A stretch of DNA of 64,000 bases from JBASEY01 sp049652745 (GTDB lineage Bacteria > CSSED10-310), in assembly GCA_049652745.1 (NCBI GenBank), contig JBASEY010000029.1, positions 62,001-126,000 of the forward strand. The letters run 5' to 3'. The position numbers and the translations under genes are program-made. The stretch's first letter is position 1; every line of letters begins with the position of its first letter. The notes beneath the pieces were generated by a model that saw only the letters and a program-made list of their open reading frames with translations, was not told where the DNA came from and ran no database searches. This document shows, in pieces, positions 26,059 to 35,394 of this stretch.

Positions 26059-26995
26059 ACTGGGTAATCATAAGAGGAATATCGCTTGCCGGTTTTCCTT
26101 TGTATCCTTCTGGTACTTGTTGGCCCATGTGGGTTATTCCATTTTCATCGACCCAAATCATGCTTTGCCGACTTTCCAGTGATTCATCCGGCAATTTCTC
26201 TGAAGGCTCGTCTACAGGTTTATCCGATATGGGCTCTTTAGGGACTGTTTTTGTCAGAATTTCGACACCTTCCGGTGGATTGTAGCCCATGTGAATATTG
26301 CCATTTGCATCCCGCCATGTCTGCAATGGCGGCGATGTCGGTGTTGGAGTAGGCAGTGGCGCTTCCTGCTCTTCGATGTCTTCTATTTCTTCAGGCGGCT
26401 TCGGCATTTCTTGAATTATTCGAGCAAACCATCGGTAGTCCATGTTTTCCATGGTTATCATGGAGTCAAAGTCATCAGTAGATTGGGGATATTCAATCAA
26501 GATATTTTTGATAATCGAATTTAATTGATCAGTAAGACTTCTCTTTTTAGCCGCAAATTGGTCGGCGGATTCCGGTATGGTTGAAATGAGTTCGATATAA
26601 GACCCTAAAAGCTGATTCGCCACTTTCAAGTTGTCGAAAATGCGGGTGTCTTTATCAGAAATACTTTCCAATCTGTTTTCTTCGAGTTCCATATTGTTTA
26701 CAAGTTCTTTCAACCGGTCTATCAATCCATTGGGGGTATTGAAATGATTGATTGCGGATTCCACAGCAAGGGATGACACTTCGGATTTAGCCTCGTTGTA
26801 AATTTCTGAGACAGAATCAGACACTTGTGAGCAGATTTTTTCAATAAACCTGATATTCAAAAACCACTTTTCCATGTCTAAACGCGTCTGAAGGCGCATC
26901 TGTGTGTCAATGGTTGATTCTTCCGGCGCTTCATCTGATGAACACCCGAAAAGTAATAAGAAGCCTATTAACAAAATCCATATGTTTCTATTCAT
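26057..26995 (-). CDS. Lipoprotein with two C-terminal DUF4124-like repeats
   Basis: 312-aa predicted lipoprotein: signal ending at LLFGCSS, then a long helical region (about 35-200) rich in Glu/Leu, a PTPTPT linker, and two copies of a short motif, TWRDANGNIHMGYNPPEGV and IWVDENGITHMGQQVPEGY, near the end. These match the DUF4124 pattern (W-x-D-x-x-G-x-x-H, then P), a small beta domain in envelope proteins. Role unknown. AGGAGG lies upstream of the ATG. The gene stands alone, convergent with the putative small RNA. Confidence 0.75.
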   Translation of the reverse strand: MNRNIWILLIGFLLLFGCSSDEAPEESTIDTQMRLQTRLDMEKWFLNIRFIEKICSQVSDSVSEIYNEAKSEVSSLAVESAINHFNTPNGLIDRLKELVNNMELEENRLESISDKDTRIFDNLKVANQLLGSYIELISTIPESADQFAAKKRSLTDQLNSIIKNILIEYPQSTDDFDSMITMENMDYRWFARIIQEMPKPPEEIEDIEEQEAPLPTPTPTSPPLQTWRDANGNIHMGYNPPEGVEILTKTVPKEPISDKPVDEPSEKLPDESLESRQSMIWVDENGITHMGQQVPEGYKGKPASDIPLMITQ

Positions 26996-27151
26996 AACAT
27001 GACCTCCTGCTATTCAACACTGTAAAACGGCTTTCAACTCCCAGCCAAATCCATTATACCATATGATAGTGAAAGATTAAGTATAACGGTCTTTCAAACA
27101 AAGGTGATTTGAACAATATCATAAATCGGGGAACGATAAATAGGTGAAAGT

Positions 27152-27934
27152 ATGTATATTGGAATTATGAATAACCCGCAGAAGCCTCTTGAGGACGAAA
27201 TTCAATACCTGATCGATCACGAGTTTGATTTTCTTGATTATTCCATGGAGCCTCCACAAGGTTTGATCAGCTCCTCAAAAGCTGCGCAGTTGCGTCGGCG
27301 TCTTAGCGACTATGGTAAATTTTCGATAGGGCATACTGCTTACTATCTTCCAATAGATACCCCTTTTCAACCTCTACGCAACGCGGTGACGAATCTTTTA
27401 TGCGATCAGTTTGATATATTTTCTGAGTTTGGCTCAACAAAAGTCGCCATTCATTTGGGTTTTTCTTATCCTCACCGATTCTTTACCTATGCCGAAAAAT
27501 ATGGCCTTTGGGCTGAAGTTCTGGCGTTGCTTGTCCCCGAAGCGGAAAAAAGAGGCTTGACGCTGATATTGGAAAACGTGCTGAATAGCAAAGAAAGCTT
27601 GAAACTTCTAAAGGATTTGACGAAAAACTTCGACAAGCTCGGTCTTCTTCTGGATGTCGGCCATGCCAATTTGAATATGCCGGTAAACACAGTCCACAAC
27701 CATATAAAATTACTAGGGCACCGGTTGCAACATGTTCATCTTTCAGATAACTTCGCGAAAAGCGACGACTTACATCTCCCGCTTGGGGCAGGAGGAATAC
27801 CCTGGGGGCATGTGCTGAAATTGATAAAACAATCTGGCTATAACGCCACATTTACGTTGGAAATATTTTCAAAAGAACGGGATTATCTCTTAAAAAGTCG
27901 GGAATTTTTGCGAGCTCAATGGGCTATGATTTGA
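27152..27934 (+). CDS. Xylose isomerase-like TIM barrel (sugar phosphate isomerase/epimerase family)
   Basis: 260-aa single-domain TIM barrel. Visible: HLGFSYPHR, LILENV with the metal-binding Glu, LLDVGHANL (Asp-x-Gly-His) and HVHLSDN, the metal-ligand motifs of the AP endonuclease 2/xylose isomerase-like superfamily. These enzymes use divalent metal for isomerisation, epimerisation or phosphodiester cleavage; the substrate is unclear. AGGTGAAAGT precedes the ATG. It is followed 16 nt later by a small membrane protein gene, so they may be co-transcribed. Confidence 0.8.
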   Translation: MYIGIMNNPQKPLEDEIQYLIDHEFDFLDYSMEPPQGLISSSKAAQLRRRLSDYGKFSIGHTAYYLPIDTPFQPLRNAVTNLLCDQFDIFSEFGSTKVAIHLGFSYPHRFFTYAEKYGLWAEVLALLVPEAEKRGLTLILENVLNSKESLKLLKDLTKNFDKLGLLLDVGHANLNMPVNTVHNHIKLLGHRLQHVHLSDNFAKSDDLHLPLGAGGIPWGHVLKLIKQSGYNATFTLEIFSKERDYLLKSREFLRAQWAMI

Positions 27935-27950
27935 TTGGCAGGAGATTGAA

Positions 27951-28394
27951 ATGATGGCGAATAAACAGGAAATCGGTAAGGATTCAACAAGACAGCGTTA
28001 TAAAAAGACGACATCATGTGTTATGGCTGGGTTATTGATAGGTTTTTTAGCGGCAGCGGTTGTATATTCAAATCTTCCGGGTTGGGTTCCCGGTTTTTTA
28101 TCACAGAAGCCTGGCGTGTTTTTCAGCCTTTTTATGGTAATTTGTGCAGCGCTTGGATACTTTTGGGCGATCACGCCGGATCAAGCGGAAACTAAAAAGC
28201 GTCCACCGTTATTCAATGTTATGCTTTCGGGAGCCTTTATCGGATTCCTGGCGACAGCAGTTTTCTACTCCAAATACCAACCCACTTGGCTGCCTTTCTT
28301 TTTCTCAGCGTATCCAGTGTTTGTATTTATCGGAACCACTCTGATCGGAGCATTCATCGGTTTTTTATGGCACCGAACGACGGCTTCGAATTAA
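27951..28394 (+). CDS. Small membrane protein with internal duplication
   Basis: 147 aa, four predicted transmembrane segments arranged as two repeats. Repeat 1 has GLLIGFLAAAVVYS and ALGYFWA; repeat 2 has GAFIGFLATAVFYS and GAFIGFLWH, with a similar aromatic loop between (GWVPGFLSQ; TWLPFFFSA). The charged linker DQAETKKR divides them. No family recognised; it could be a small transporter-like or envelope protein. AGGAG lies upstream; start at 27951 (or the next ATG). Confidence 0.7.
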   Translation: MMANKQEIGKDSTRQRYKKTTSCVMAGLLIGFLAAAVVYSNLPGWVPGFLSQKPGVFFSLFMVICAALGYFWAITPDQAETKKRPPLFNVMLSGAFIGFLATAVFYSKYQPTWLPFFFSAYPVFVFIGTTLIGAFIGFLWHRTTASN

Positions 28395-29042
28395 TTACTT
28401 GGCCGGAATTTTTTTTGCGTCGGCCAGAAAGATTTCCATCCCTTTGTCTGTTAACGGGTGCTTGATCATTTTTTCAAAGACAGATGCCGGAACCGTTGCG
28501 ATATGCGCGCCTAGGCGAGCCGCTTCCAAAATGTGCAATGGATGCCGTACAGAAGCCACGATTACCTGTGTGTCCATATTGTAGTTGTCATAAATAGTTA
28601 AAATATCTTCTACCAGATCCATTCCGTCGTGTGAAACATCATCGAGGCGACCAACGAAGGGACTGACATAATCGACACCCAGTTTACCACAAACCAAGGC
28701 CTGCAATGGCGAAAAAACCAAAGTCATATTGACTGAAACACCCATTTTTACCAGGTGGTTGGCAGCGATGACACCGTCAGAGGTCATGGGTATTTTAATA
28801 ACGATATTCGGATGAATTTTTGCCAATTTTTGAGCTTCAGCGATCATCTTGTCAGCTTCAGAAGAAATGACCTCTGCCGAAATCGGACCATCGATAATTC
28901 CACAAATTTCTTCAAGCACATCCTGGTATTTACGGCCGGTTTTAGCCACAAGGCTGGGATTCGTCGTTATTCCATCAACCAAACCGGTTTTTGCAGCATT
29001 TCGGATTTCTTCTGTATGCGCTGTATCTAGAAAAAATTTCAT
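28395..29042 (-). CDS. Transaldolase / fructose-6-phosphate aldolase (small MipB/TalC type)
   Basis: 215 aa, class I aldolase-type TIM barrel of the small Fsa/TalC subfamily. N-terminus MKFFLDTAHTEEIRNAA and GITTNPSL, the Schiff-base lysine at Lys83 in VIKIPMTSDG. It catalyses dihydroxyacetone transfer or, in some members, fructose-6-phosphate cleavage. Start ATG 29042 has AAAGGAG upstream; in-frame ATG at 29060 would add six residues. With the transketolase (49588), it can supply a non-oxidative pentose phosphate branch. The stop is adjacent to the convergent membrane protein stop. Confidence 0.92.
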   Translation of the reverse strand: MKFFLDTAHTEEIRNAAKTGLVDGITTNPSLVAKTGRKYQDVLEEICGIIDGPISAEVISSEADKMIAEAQKLAKIHPNIVIKIPMTSDGVIAANHLVKMGVSVNMTLVFSPLQALVCGKLGVDYVSPFVGRLDDVSHDGMDLVEDILTIYDNYNMDTQVIVASVRHPLHILEAARLGAHIATVPASVFEKMIKHPLTDKGMEIFLADAKKIPAK

Positions 29043-29211
29043 CAGACTGTCTCCTTTCAAGAAAATCTATCGGTTCCAAGGCTCCAGATTTTCCAATGAA
29101 GTATAGGAAAGTAGAAGAGATAAGTCTAAACATTTTCTTTGTTTCATATTCAAGGTCAGTGTGACACACTATAAAAGACTTTTTGAATGAGCAAGGTTCG
29201 GGAGAAAAACA

Positions 29212-30537
29212 ATGCAGGGAAATAAGATTGTGAGGGATGCCGTTCACGGTGATATTCCCTTGACCAATTTGGAAATCAAGCTTTTAGACACAACAGCGAT
29301 GCAACGATTGCGTGGTATACGGCAAACAGGAACATCTTACTTGGTCTATCCAACCGCTCAACATACCCGCTTTGAACATGCCATCGGAACCTGCTTTATG
29401 GCTAAAACTATTCTAGAGCATTTGAAGCTCAATAATGGCATCGCCGTATCCAAAGAAGATCAAACGGTAATACCGATTGCAGCGCTGTTGCACGATATCA
29501 CTCATGTTCCTTTTGGGCATACTTTGGAAGACGAAAGAAGGATTTTTCCTCGACATGATTCTGATCCCAAACGGCTACAGCATTTTCTAGTGGCAGGCGA
29601 GATTGGGGAAATTCTGTCAAAAGAGAAAATATTGGATCAGGTTTTAGACCTTCTTAAAGAGAAATCCTCAGGTAAACAAGGCTTGATCTGGCAATCTCAG
29701 GTTATATCACATGCTATTTGCGCTGATCTTCTGGATTATTTACGCAGAGACAGTATGTTTTGTGGTCTGAATATCGACTATGACAACCGAATTTTTCGAT
29801 ATTTCATACTGGAAAATGAAAAGCTGGTATTGAACCTACAGAAAAAAGGACTGTTTAGACACGATGCCTTTTCTGAGGTCATCCACCTTTTGCGTATTCG
29901 TTATTTTTTAACCGAACGAGTTTACTATCACCATGCCAAAATTGCAGCCGGGGCCATGGTGTCTCGAGCAGTGGAAAGAGCGGTGGAATTGGGTTTCGAT
30001 CCCATTGAATTGTTTTCGCTGGCAGATGATGCATTGCTGTATGTTCTGAATGATCGATTCGGAAAAGACAAAATCGTTCATGCATTGATTTCCAATTACA
30101 ACAAACGGTCATTGTATAAGCGATGCTATGTGCTGACGGAGCATCACATCACGGCGGCAAAACGACAAAGCCTGTCGAAAGCGTATCATCTCAACGCGTA
30201 CAACCAGCGAAGCAAAATGGAAAAATTAATTGCTCGCGAAGCGGGCATACCGGCGGAAGCCGTCATCTTGTATGCGCCTCCACCCAAAATGAACTTGAAA
30301 GAGGCGGATGTGCTGGTCAAAGTAGATGAAAAACGTGCGCGTCCTTTGGGAGATTGGCATAATCAAGAAGTATCCTCGCTGCAAGAAAAATATGGAAAAC
30401 TCTGGAAGTTTTATGTCTTTGTAAACCCGGATTATATACAGCGTTTTACTGTCGTTTCAGATGTTTGTACCAAGATGTTTGACCAGGAAAACGAACTGCC
30501 GATGATTCAAAAAGGGCAACTGTCTCTATTTGCCTAA
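29212..30537 (+). CDS. HD-domain phosphohydrolase (dGTPase/SAMHD1-like, COG1078 type)
   Basis: 441-aa protein with HD-superfamily motifs: HTRFEHAIGT (His56) and LLHDITHVPFGH (His94-Asp95), then an Asp in HAICADLLDYLRRDS near 180. The opening RDAVHGDIPLTNLE and RLRGIRQTGTSYLVYP are typical of dNTP triphosphohydrolase-like proteins (YwfO/SAMHD1 relatives). It may hydrolyse dNTPs or a related nucleotide; the substrate is not certain. The C-terminal domain (about 330-440) is conserved in this COG. GGGAG is upstream. The 3' end overlaps malQ by 12 nt (convergent). Confidence 0.85.
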   Translation: MQGNKIVRDAVHGDIPLTNLEIKLLDTTAMQRLRGIRQTGTSYLVYPTAQHTRFEHAIGTCFMAKTILEHLKLNNGIAVSKEDQTVIPIAALLHDITHVPFGHTLEDERRIFPRHDSDPKRLQHFLVAGEIGEILSKEKILDQVLDLLKEKSSGKQGLIWQSQVISHAICADLLDYLRRDSMFCGLNIDYDNRIFRYFILENEKLVLNLQKKGLFRHDAFSEVIHLLRIRYFLTERVYYHHAKIAAGAMVSRAVERAVELGFDPIELFSLADDALLYVLNDRFGKDKIVHALISNYNKRSLYKRCYVLTEHHITAAKRQSLSKAYHLNAYNQRSKMEKLIAREAGIPAEAVILYAPPPKMNLKEADVLVKVDEKRARPLGDWHNQEVSSLQEKYGKLWKFYVFVNPDYIQRFTVVSDVCTKMFDQENELPMIQKGQLSLFA

Positions 30538-32052
30538 AACGACCTGATCATCGTTGCGAACACGGTTGAATATCGACGCCATTTGTCGGATTTCGCCGAT
30601 CTTGTTCTGGAGAGCATCAAAGTCTTTTAATTTCCATTTCCAGTTTCCTTCGGACGTTCCGGGAGTGTTCATTCGAGTGGACGCGTTCAATCCCAGGAGA
30701 TCTTGAACCGGAATAATTGCCGCATGGCACACAGAGCTCATCACCATGCGTAACATTTCTACAACGATATCCCCGATCGGATGCCCCAAAATAGTTTCCA
30801 TCTGCTTCGCAATGACGGAACGCAGATCGGGTTCAAGAGAGTCCCACCAGCCTCGAGTGGTATTGTTATCATGAGACCCTGTAAATACGACATCTTGCGG
30901 CCGATGGTTGAACAATAAATAAGGATTGGCCGGATTGCCGTCAAAAGCGAACTGAAGGATTCTCATCCCCGGAAAACCTAAATAATCACGTAGTTCTTCG
31001 ACTTCAGGAGTTATAATTCCCAAATCTTCGGCAATAAACGGCAAGCTTCCAAGAAAATGTTTGATTTCAGTGAAAAATTCAGCTCCTGGGCCGGGTTTCC
31101 ATTCTCCGATTTCTGCGGTAACCGCATCAGCAGGGATACACCAATATTTTTCAAAACCTCTGAAATGATCGATTCTGATCATATCGACGAGCTTTAACAA
31201 AACGCGAAATCTTTCTTTCCACCAGCTATAATCGGTTCGTTTGTTTTCAGACCAATTATATAATGGATTACCCCATTTTTGGCCTGTCGAGCTGAAATAA
31301 TCCGGTGGAACTCCTGCCTGAGAGACTGGATGTCTGTCTTCTTTCAAATCAAATAAAGAGCTGTTTGACCAAACATCCGCCGAGTCCAGAGCTGGAAAAA
31401 TCGGCATATCTCCGATAATGGCGATATCCAGACCGACAGCAAAGCTTTTTAGTTCCTGCCATTGAGAAAAGAATATAAATTGAAGAAAAATCTGATATAG
31501 AATTTCCTGCTCATTAGATTTTTTGAAAGCAGAGATTTGTTCTGGGTCTTGCATTTTCAAATGAATTGGCCATTCCAGCCAGGACCGACCATCGAATGAA
31601 TTCTTGATTGCTTTATAAATGGCGTAATTTTCCAACCAATAGTGGTTGTCATGCCGAAAGATTTGGAAAGAATCCGACAGAAAACCTTTTTTATCGATGT
31701 AGGTGTTAAAAGATTTTCGAAACAGATGGTTTTTCAGTTTTTCACAACGTTTGAAATCCACCTGGTCTGATGAGGGGATATCGTTGAGAATATCCTGTTT
31801 TGTCAACCAGCCATTCTGATATAGCAGCTCAGGGCTGATCAGGAGAGGGTTGGCGGCGAACACTGAATCGGCTGAATACGGGGATTGGCCGTATCCTGGG
31901 TTGTTGACAGGCAAAATCTGCCATAGTGAAGCGCCCATTTCATGCAATATCGTGACAAATTCCAAAGCTGTAGGGCCAATATCCCCTATACCGAATTCAC
32001 TGGGGAGAGATGTCGGGTGCAGCAGCAAACCAAATTGCCTGTTAAAAGCCAT
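30526..32052 (-). CDS. malQ: 4-alpha-glucanotransferase (amylomaltase)
   Basis: 508-aa GH77 enzyme that disproportionates alpha-1,4-glucans. Motifs: LLHPTSLPSEFGIGDIG, GQSPYSADS, the nucleophile Asp in MIRIDHFRGF, acid/base Glu in FIAEDLG, and GSHDNNTTRGWW with the third carboxylate. Start ATG at 32052 overlaps the end of the upstream pseudo-receiver gene by 11 nt, suggesting translational coupling; a longer reading runs into that gene. Implies storage or degradation of glycogen or maltodextrin, although no other glycogen gene is nearby. Confidence 0.95.
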   Translation of the reverse strand: MAFNRQFGLLLHPTSLPSEFGIGDIGPTALEFVTILHEMGASLWQILPVNNPGYGQSPYSADSVFAANPLLISPELLYQNGWLTKQDILNDIPSSDQVDFKRCEKLKNHLFRKSFNTYIDKKGFLSDSFQIFRHDNHYWLENYAIYKAIKNSFDGRSWLEWPIHLKMQDPEQISAFKKSNEQEILYQIFLQFIFFSQWQELKSFAVGLDIAIIGDMPIFPALDSADVWSNSSLFDLKEDRHPVSQAGVPPDYFSSTGQKWGNPLYNWSENKRTDYSWWKERFRVLLKLVDMIRIDHFRGFEKYWCIPADAVTAEIGEWKPGPGAEFFTEIKHFLGSLPFIAEDLGIITPEVEELRDYLGFPGMRILQFAFDGNPANPYLLFNHRPQDVVFTGSHDNNTTRGWWDSLEPDLRSVIAKQMETILGHPIGDIVVEMLRMVMSSVCHAAIIPVQDLLGLNASTRMNTPGTSEGNWKWKLKDFDALQNKIGEIRQMASIFNRVRNDDQVVLGK

Positions 32053-34366
32053 CAACTGTTCTCTGTTTTTCCAGATAGCCAAGAAGGCCAAGTCCAACAA
32101 TCGTATTTTTAAACTTTTTAATATCGAGATCGGTTTCTGCAAAAACCGCCTTTAGGGCTGCGTTTTTCCGAAAACGGTTCAATATATTGATATCGACACC
32201 TTCCAAATGAGCATCGTGGGCTTTGGTTATCGCGTCCGGCGCCAAAGTAAAAGTAACACTCAGCGATGGCACTATCTTTTCAAAAACGTCCAGCTCTTCC
32301 AGATTTCGTATACCCCGCATAAACGCACGTTCGGTAATGATGTCAAAAGCCACGTATTCTGAATCAGGCAATTCATTGGAATTAAATTTATAATCTCCAG
32401 CCGGCATATTACAAACATCCTGAATAATTAAATGTATTTGTTCTCTTACAGCATCTGTCAATGCATTTATGCTAACAATTTTTTGCTGGAATAAGCCGGT
32501 TCCTGACCGCATACCGGCTGAAGTATCCCATAAGTCAGAAGCTTTTATTCTCTGTTCTTCATTGATTAAACCTAGATCGAACAATATCTTGTCAATGCGA
32601 AACTCGGGTTTGTTTGTTTTAGCATACAAAAGATTTCCATTTCGCCAGAAAAGCTTGGTCTGGCTGGCCGCATCAGTAAAAATCAAAGTGCCGGTTTTTT
32701 TAAATTTGATAGCCAAGACAATGACCAACACCGGGTGGGTCTCCCATGTATGACCTTCCGTTAAATCCTGTTCCATTAAGCCAAATTCATCAAACAAAGA
32801 AACGTTTCTTTTCTGAGATTCTTTTTCTAGAAGAGGATCGGTAACCGTTGGTCTTCTGTGTTTGGGAGTGATTGGCTGTTCGTTGAATTTTTGTAATTCA
32901 CGATCCAATAACGTGGAGTTCTTTACCGAAGAAACCGGTTTGGCTTCTTTTGAAGAGGCAACAGGCTTTGTGGGAGGGCCGGCCTGTTTTATCACAGGGT
33001 GTAAGCCGGTATCTGTTTTGTCATTGCTTGTGAAATCATTAATATGTTTTGGGGTCGTAATTGGATGAAGTCTGTCTGTTTGCTCCGGGATCTGGTCATC
33101 ATCGACGACACTCAATTGAGAGCCATCTTGTTTTATCGATTGATCATCGATTGGCTCCGGTAATTTGACAACAAAAATTTCCCCGAGGCTTAGTTCTTCC
33201 TGCTCAGTTGTTTTAAAAGCTTTAAAAGAAAGAAGTGTATACATGAGTGAGGGTGCATAGGGTAAAATTGAGCCGGCTTGCCGCAACCAGTTGTTTAAGG
33301 TTATTCCATTTGCTGTCAGGGAAAGGAGCCCTGCTTCCACAGGTATCAGATTGTAGACTTGTGACAACACTCCTTCGGAAGCATTTGGGACAAGCCGAAG
33401 CTCTTTTCCAATCAGGAGATGGCTGAAATCCGGTGCTGGAGTTAAATGCCGAAGCGAATTTAAAAGAAGATGGGCAGGGTGAATTCCACGGAAAGAAACC
33501 TGAAAAATTTCTTCCGGTTTTTCTTCTGGGGCCCAATCAAACTCACCTTTCGAATTTTGCAGCGCCGCTGATGAAATGGACTGAATATATTGAATGGCCA
33601 GACTGTTCAAGATTTCTTGTTGCAATCCTGATAATGTCTTGACTGCTTCGACGACTTTTATATCGGAAATGGTCTCTGGTAAAGCTTTGAAGTCACGTTT
33701 GGCTTCTCCGGAAAATGTCATGGTTTTCAAAATAAATCGATAATAAGACTCTTCTTTCCTCGTCGAATGTGCTCCTCTGACAAAGCCATTTTCTATATAA
33801 AACGAGCGGATATGTTTGCCTTCGATCAAACGAAAAACCCCGCTTGCTTGTCTTAAATAAATCCAAGCAAAACAATAAGGTATAGGGTAGGATTCGATCA
33901 GACCATGAAACGGCAGACGTTCATCTCCATCAGCTTCAGATAACGAAGGTGTCTTTTCGGGCACCAACCCTGGAGGAGGCTGTAACTCACGATAGAGATT
34001 GGTTTTTTTTAGGCGAATGTGAAGCTGCATCAACAACTCCGGCAAGACGAACGGCATCGATACAACATCGTCCGCTCCAGATTTCCAGGCATCCAATTTT
34101 TCTTTTGAATTCATTTTTCCGTAAATGACGATGATTGGAAAGCCGATAAATTTCGGTGTTTTTCTAATTTCCGACACATGTTCTACAGCAGTAGAATCCT
34201 CAAACTTGTCTCGAAACAAAACCATATCGAAATGTGTTTCGTTTAATTTGGACAAAGCATCAGATGCCTCATTTATCGCAACGACTTCAAACTTGACGTT
34301 CTTCAATGCCGCAGTAAGCTGGTTTTGAATTTTCTCGCTGGACTCAACCAATAATACTTTTATCAC
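32042..34366 (-). CDS. Pseudo-receiver and PATAN/DUF4388-like multidomain regulator
   Basis: 774-aa protein. The N-terminal 120 residues have the fold pattern of a response-regulator receiver (VLLVE, FPIIVIYG, GADDVVSMPF), but the acidic pair is ES, the phosphoacceptor position reads Arg (DMVLFRD), and the conserved Lys is Met; so it probably does not get phosphorylated normally. Two PATAN/DUF4388-like regions follow (about 145-260 and about 510-650, e.g. SGVFRL ... FYIENGFVRGA; GTLIF ... FWRNGNLLYA), with a polar low-complexity stretch between them. Such proteins are typical of motility, polarity or gliding regulators. Start GTG 34366 is favoured: GGAGG 11 nt upstream. It overlaps malQ; it is divergent from the NAT-like gene. 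Confidence 0.7.
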   Translation of the reverse strand: MIKVLLVESSEKIQNQLTAALKNVKFEVVAINEASDALSKLNETHFDMVLFRDKFEDSTAVEHVSEIRKTPKFIGFPIIVIYGKMNSKEKLDAWKSGADDVVSMPFVLPELLMQLHIRLKKTNLYRELQPPPGLVPEKTPSLSEADGDERLPFHGLIESYPIPYCFAWIYLRQASGVFRLIEGKHIRSFYIENGFVRGAHSTRKEESYYRFILKTMTFSGEAKRDFKALPETISDIKVVEAVKTLSGLQQEILNSLAIQYIQSISSAALQNSKGEFDWAPEEKPEEIFQVSFRGIHPAHLLLNSLRHLTPAPDFSHLLIGKELRLVPNASEGVLSQVYNLIPVEAGLLSLTANGITLNNWLRQAGSILPYAPSLMYTLLSFKAFKTTEQEELSLGEIFVVKLPEPIDDQSIKQDGSQLSVVDDDQIPEQTDRLHPITTPKHINDFTSNDKTDTGLHPVIKQAGPPTKPVASSKEAKPVSSVKNSTLLDRELQKFNEQPITPKHRRPTVTDPLLEKESQKRNVSLFDEFGLMEQDLTEGHTWETHPVLVIVLAIKFKKTGTLIFTDAASQTKLFWRNGNLLYAKTNKPEFRIDKILFDLGLINEEQRIKASDLWDTSAGMRSGTGLFQQKIVSINALTDAVREQIHLIIQDVCNMPAGDYKFNSNELPDSEYVAFDIITERAFMRGIRNLEELDVFEKIVPSLSVTFTLAPDAITKAHDAHLEGVDINILNRFRKNAALKAVFAETDLDIKKFKNTIVGLGLLGYLEKQRTVDGF

Positions 34367-34477
34367 CGCACTTATAACCTCCAAAGATGGTTCAAAATTC
34401 CTTGCTGCTAAGCGCAACATAGACAAGTCTGACCAATTCTGCAACCAGTTTTCAAATGAGGTTGTATAACTGGGAAG

Positions 34478-34505
34478 TTGCCGGGCGTCTTGAGTATGTT
34501 ATACT
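34478..34505 (+). promoter_or_regulatory. Predicted promoter for the NAT-like gene
   Basis: TTGCCG (34478-34483), 16-nt spacer, TATACT (34500-34505). The expected transcript start lies near 34512, downstream of the first in-frame ATG (34456), which supports a GTG start at 34537. Confidence 0.4.
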
Positions 34506-34536
34506 TGATTGGCGTGCCCATTGGGGAGAGTTGATA

Positions 34537-35394
34537 GTGGATGGTGAAAAATCAAATCTTCTAAAATTATTTGAAAGCCATTTTGGTTTAAAAGAAGATG
34601 CTGAACTTGGTTTGGCCCATCTGGAAAAATCTGTTTCTTGCTTTGCACGGATACCATACGAGAATTTGACGAAGATCATTCGAGCGTTTGAGCAAGAGGA
34701 TATACAGAAAAAATTGCGACGGCCGGAGGATGTTTTAAAAGATTTTATCCGATGGGGTACTGGAGGAACATGTTTTTCTTTGACCTTCTGTTTAAAAAGC
34801 ATCTTGTCGGAATATGGATATGATTGCAGGTACCGAATGGCCGACCTTGGGCAAAGACAATCGAATCATTGTGCCCTTACGGTATATTTGCATCAGAGAT
34901 TGTGGCTTATAGATCCTGGATACCTGATTGTCAAACCGTTGCCGATGCCTGAAACCGGCAGTGTTGTGCATGAGACCTCACTTCACCCGGTTTTACTTGA
35001 AAAAGACGTTATTTCCGGTGGCTCGCATCTTTCCACTATGGATCCAAACGGCGTTAAATACCGGTATTATTTACATGGCGAAGACTGTGCGGAGGACAAT
35101 TTTTTTACACATTGGAAAGATTCATTTTCATGGAATATGATGAATTCCTTGTTGATAACGCGAATCATTCCAAAAGGAAGGATTTATCTTCATGATCGTC
35201 ATTTTCGTCGGTTCGATCGCACCAGTCATCGGTGTGAAAAGTTGAAGGACGGTTTCGATGATTCAGTCGCTGCGTATACGGGTATAAACAAGGAGATAGT
35301 TGTTCGTGCGAGAGAGATTCTTGCAGAAAATAAACGCTCATTGAGGGAGAATCGGAGACAAGATGGGAAAAGCGGTTCAACCCGAGCCTGTTAA
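34537..35394 (+). CDS. Arylamine N-acetyltransferase (NAT)-like protein
   Basis: 285-aa protein with the NAT cysteine-protease-like triad: Cys79 in GGTCFSLT, His111 in NHCALTVY, Asp126 in LIDPGY; also RIPYENLTKI, equivalent to the NAT IPFENL motif. NATs transfer acetyl or acyl from CoA to arylamines or related amines; the true substrate here is unknown. An ATG at 34456 is also in frame, but it has no ribosome binding site, whereas GGGGAG lies 9 nt before the GTG at 34537 and a promoter-like element ends at 34505. The 3' end overlaps the DUF4416 gene by 32 nt. Confidence 0.75.
   Translation: MDGEKSNLLKLFESHFGLKEDAELGLAHLEKSVSCFARIPYENLTKIIRAFEQEDIQKKLRRPEDVLKDFIRWGTGGTCFSLTFCLKSILSEYGYDCRYRMADLGQRQSNHCALTVYLHQRLWLIDPGYLIVKPLPMPETGSVVHETSLHPVLLEKDVISGGSHLSTMDPNGVKYRYYLHGEDCAEDNFFTHWKDSFSWNMMNSLLITRIIPKGRIYLHDRHFRRFDRTSHRCEKLKDGFDDSVAAYTGINKEIVVRAREILAENKRSLRENRRQDGKSGSTRAC

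Noticed and set aside
25950..26285. 111-aa plus-strand ORF across the alr/lipoprotein intergenic region
   Set aside because: It runs through the candidate RNA hairpin and antisense to the lipoprotein gene, and has no ribosome binding site.
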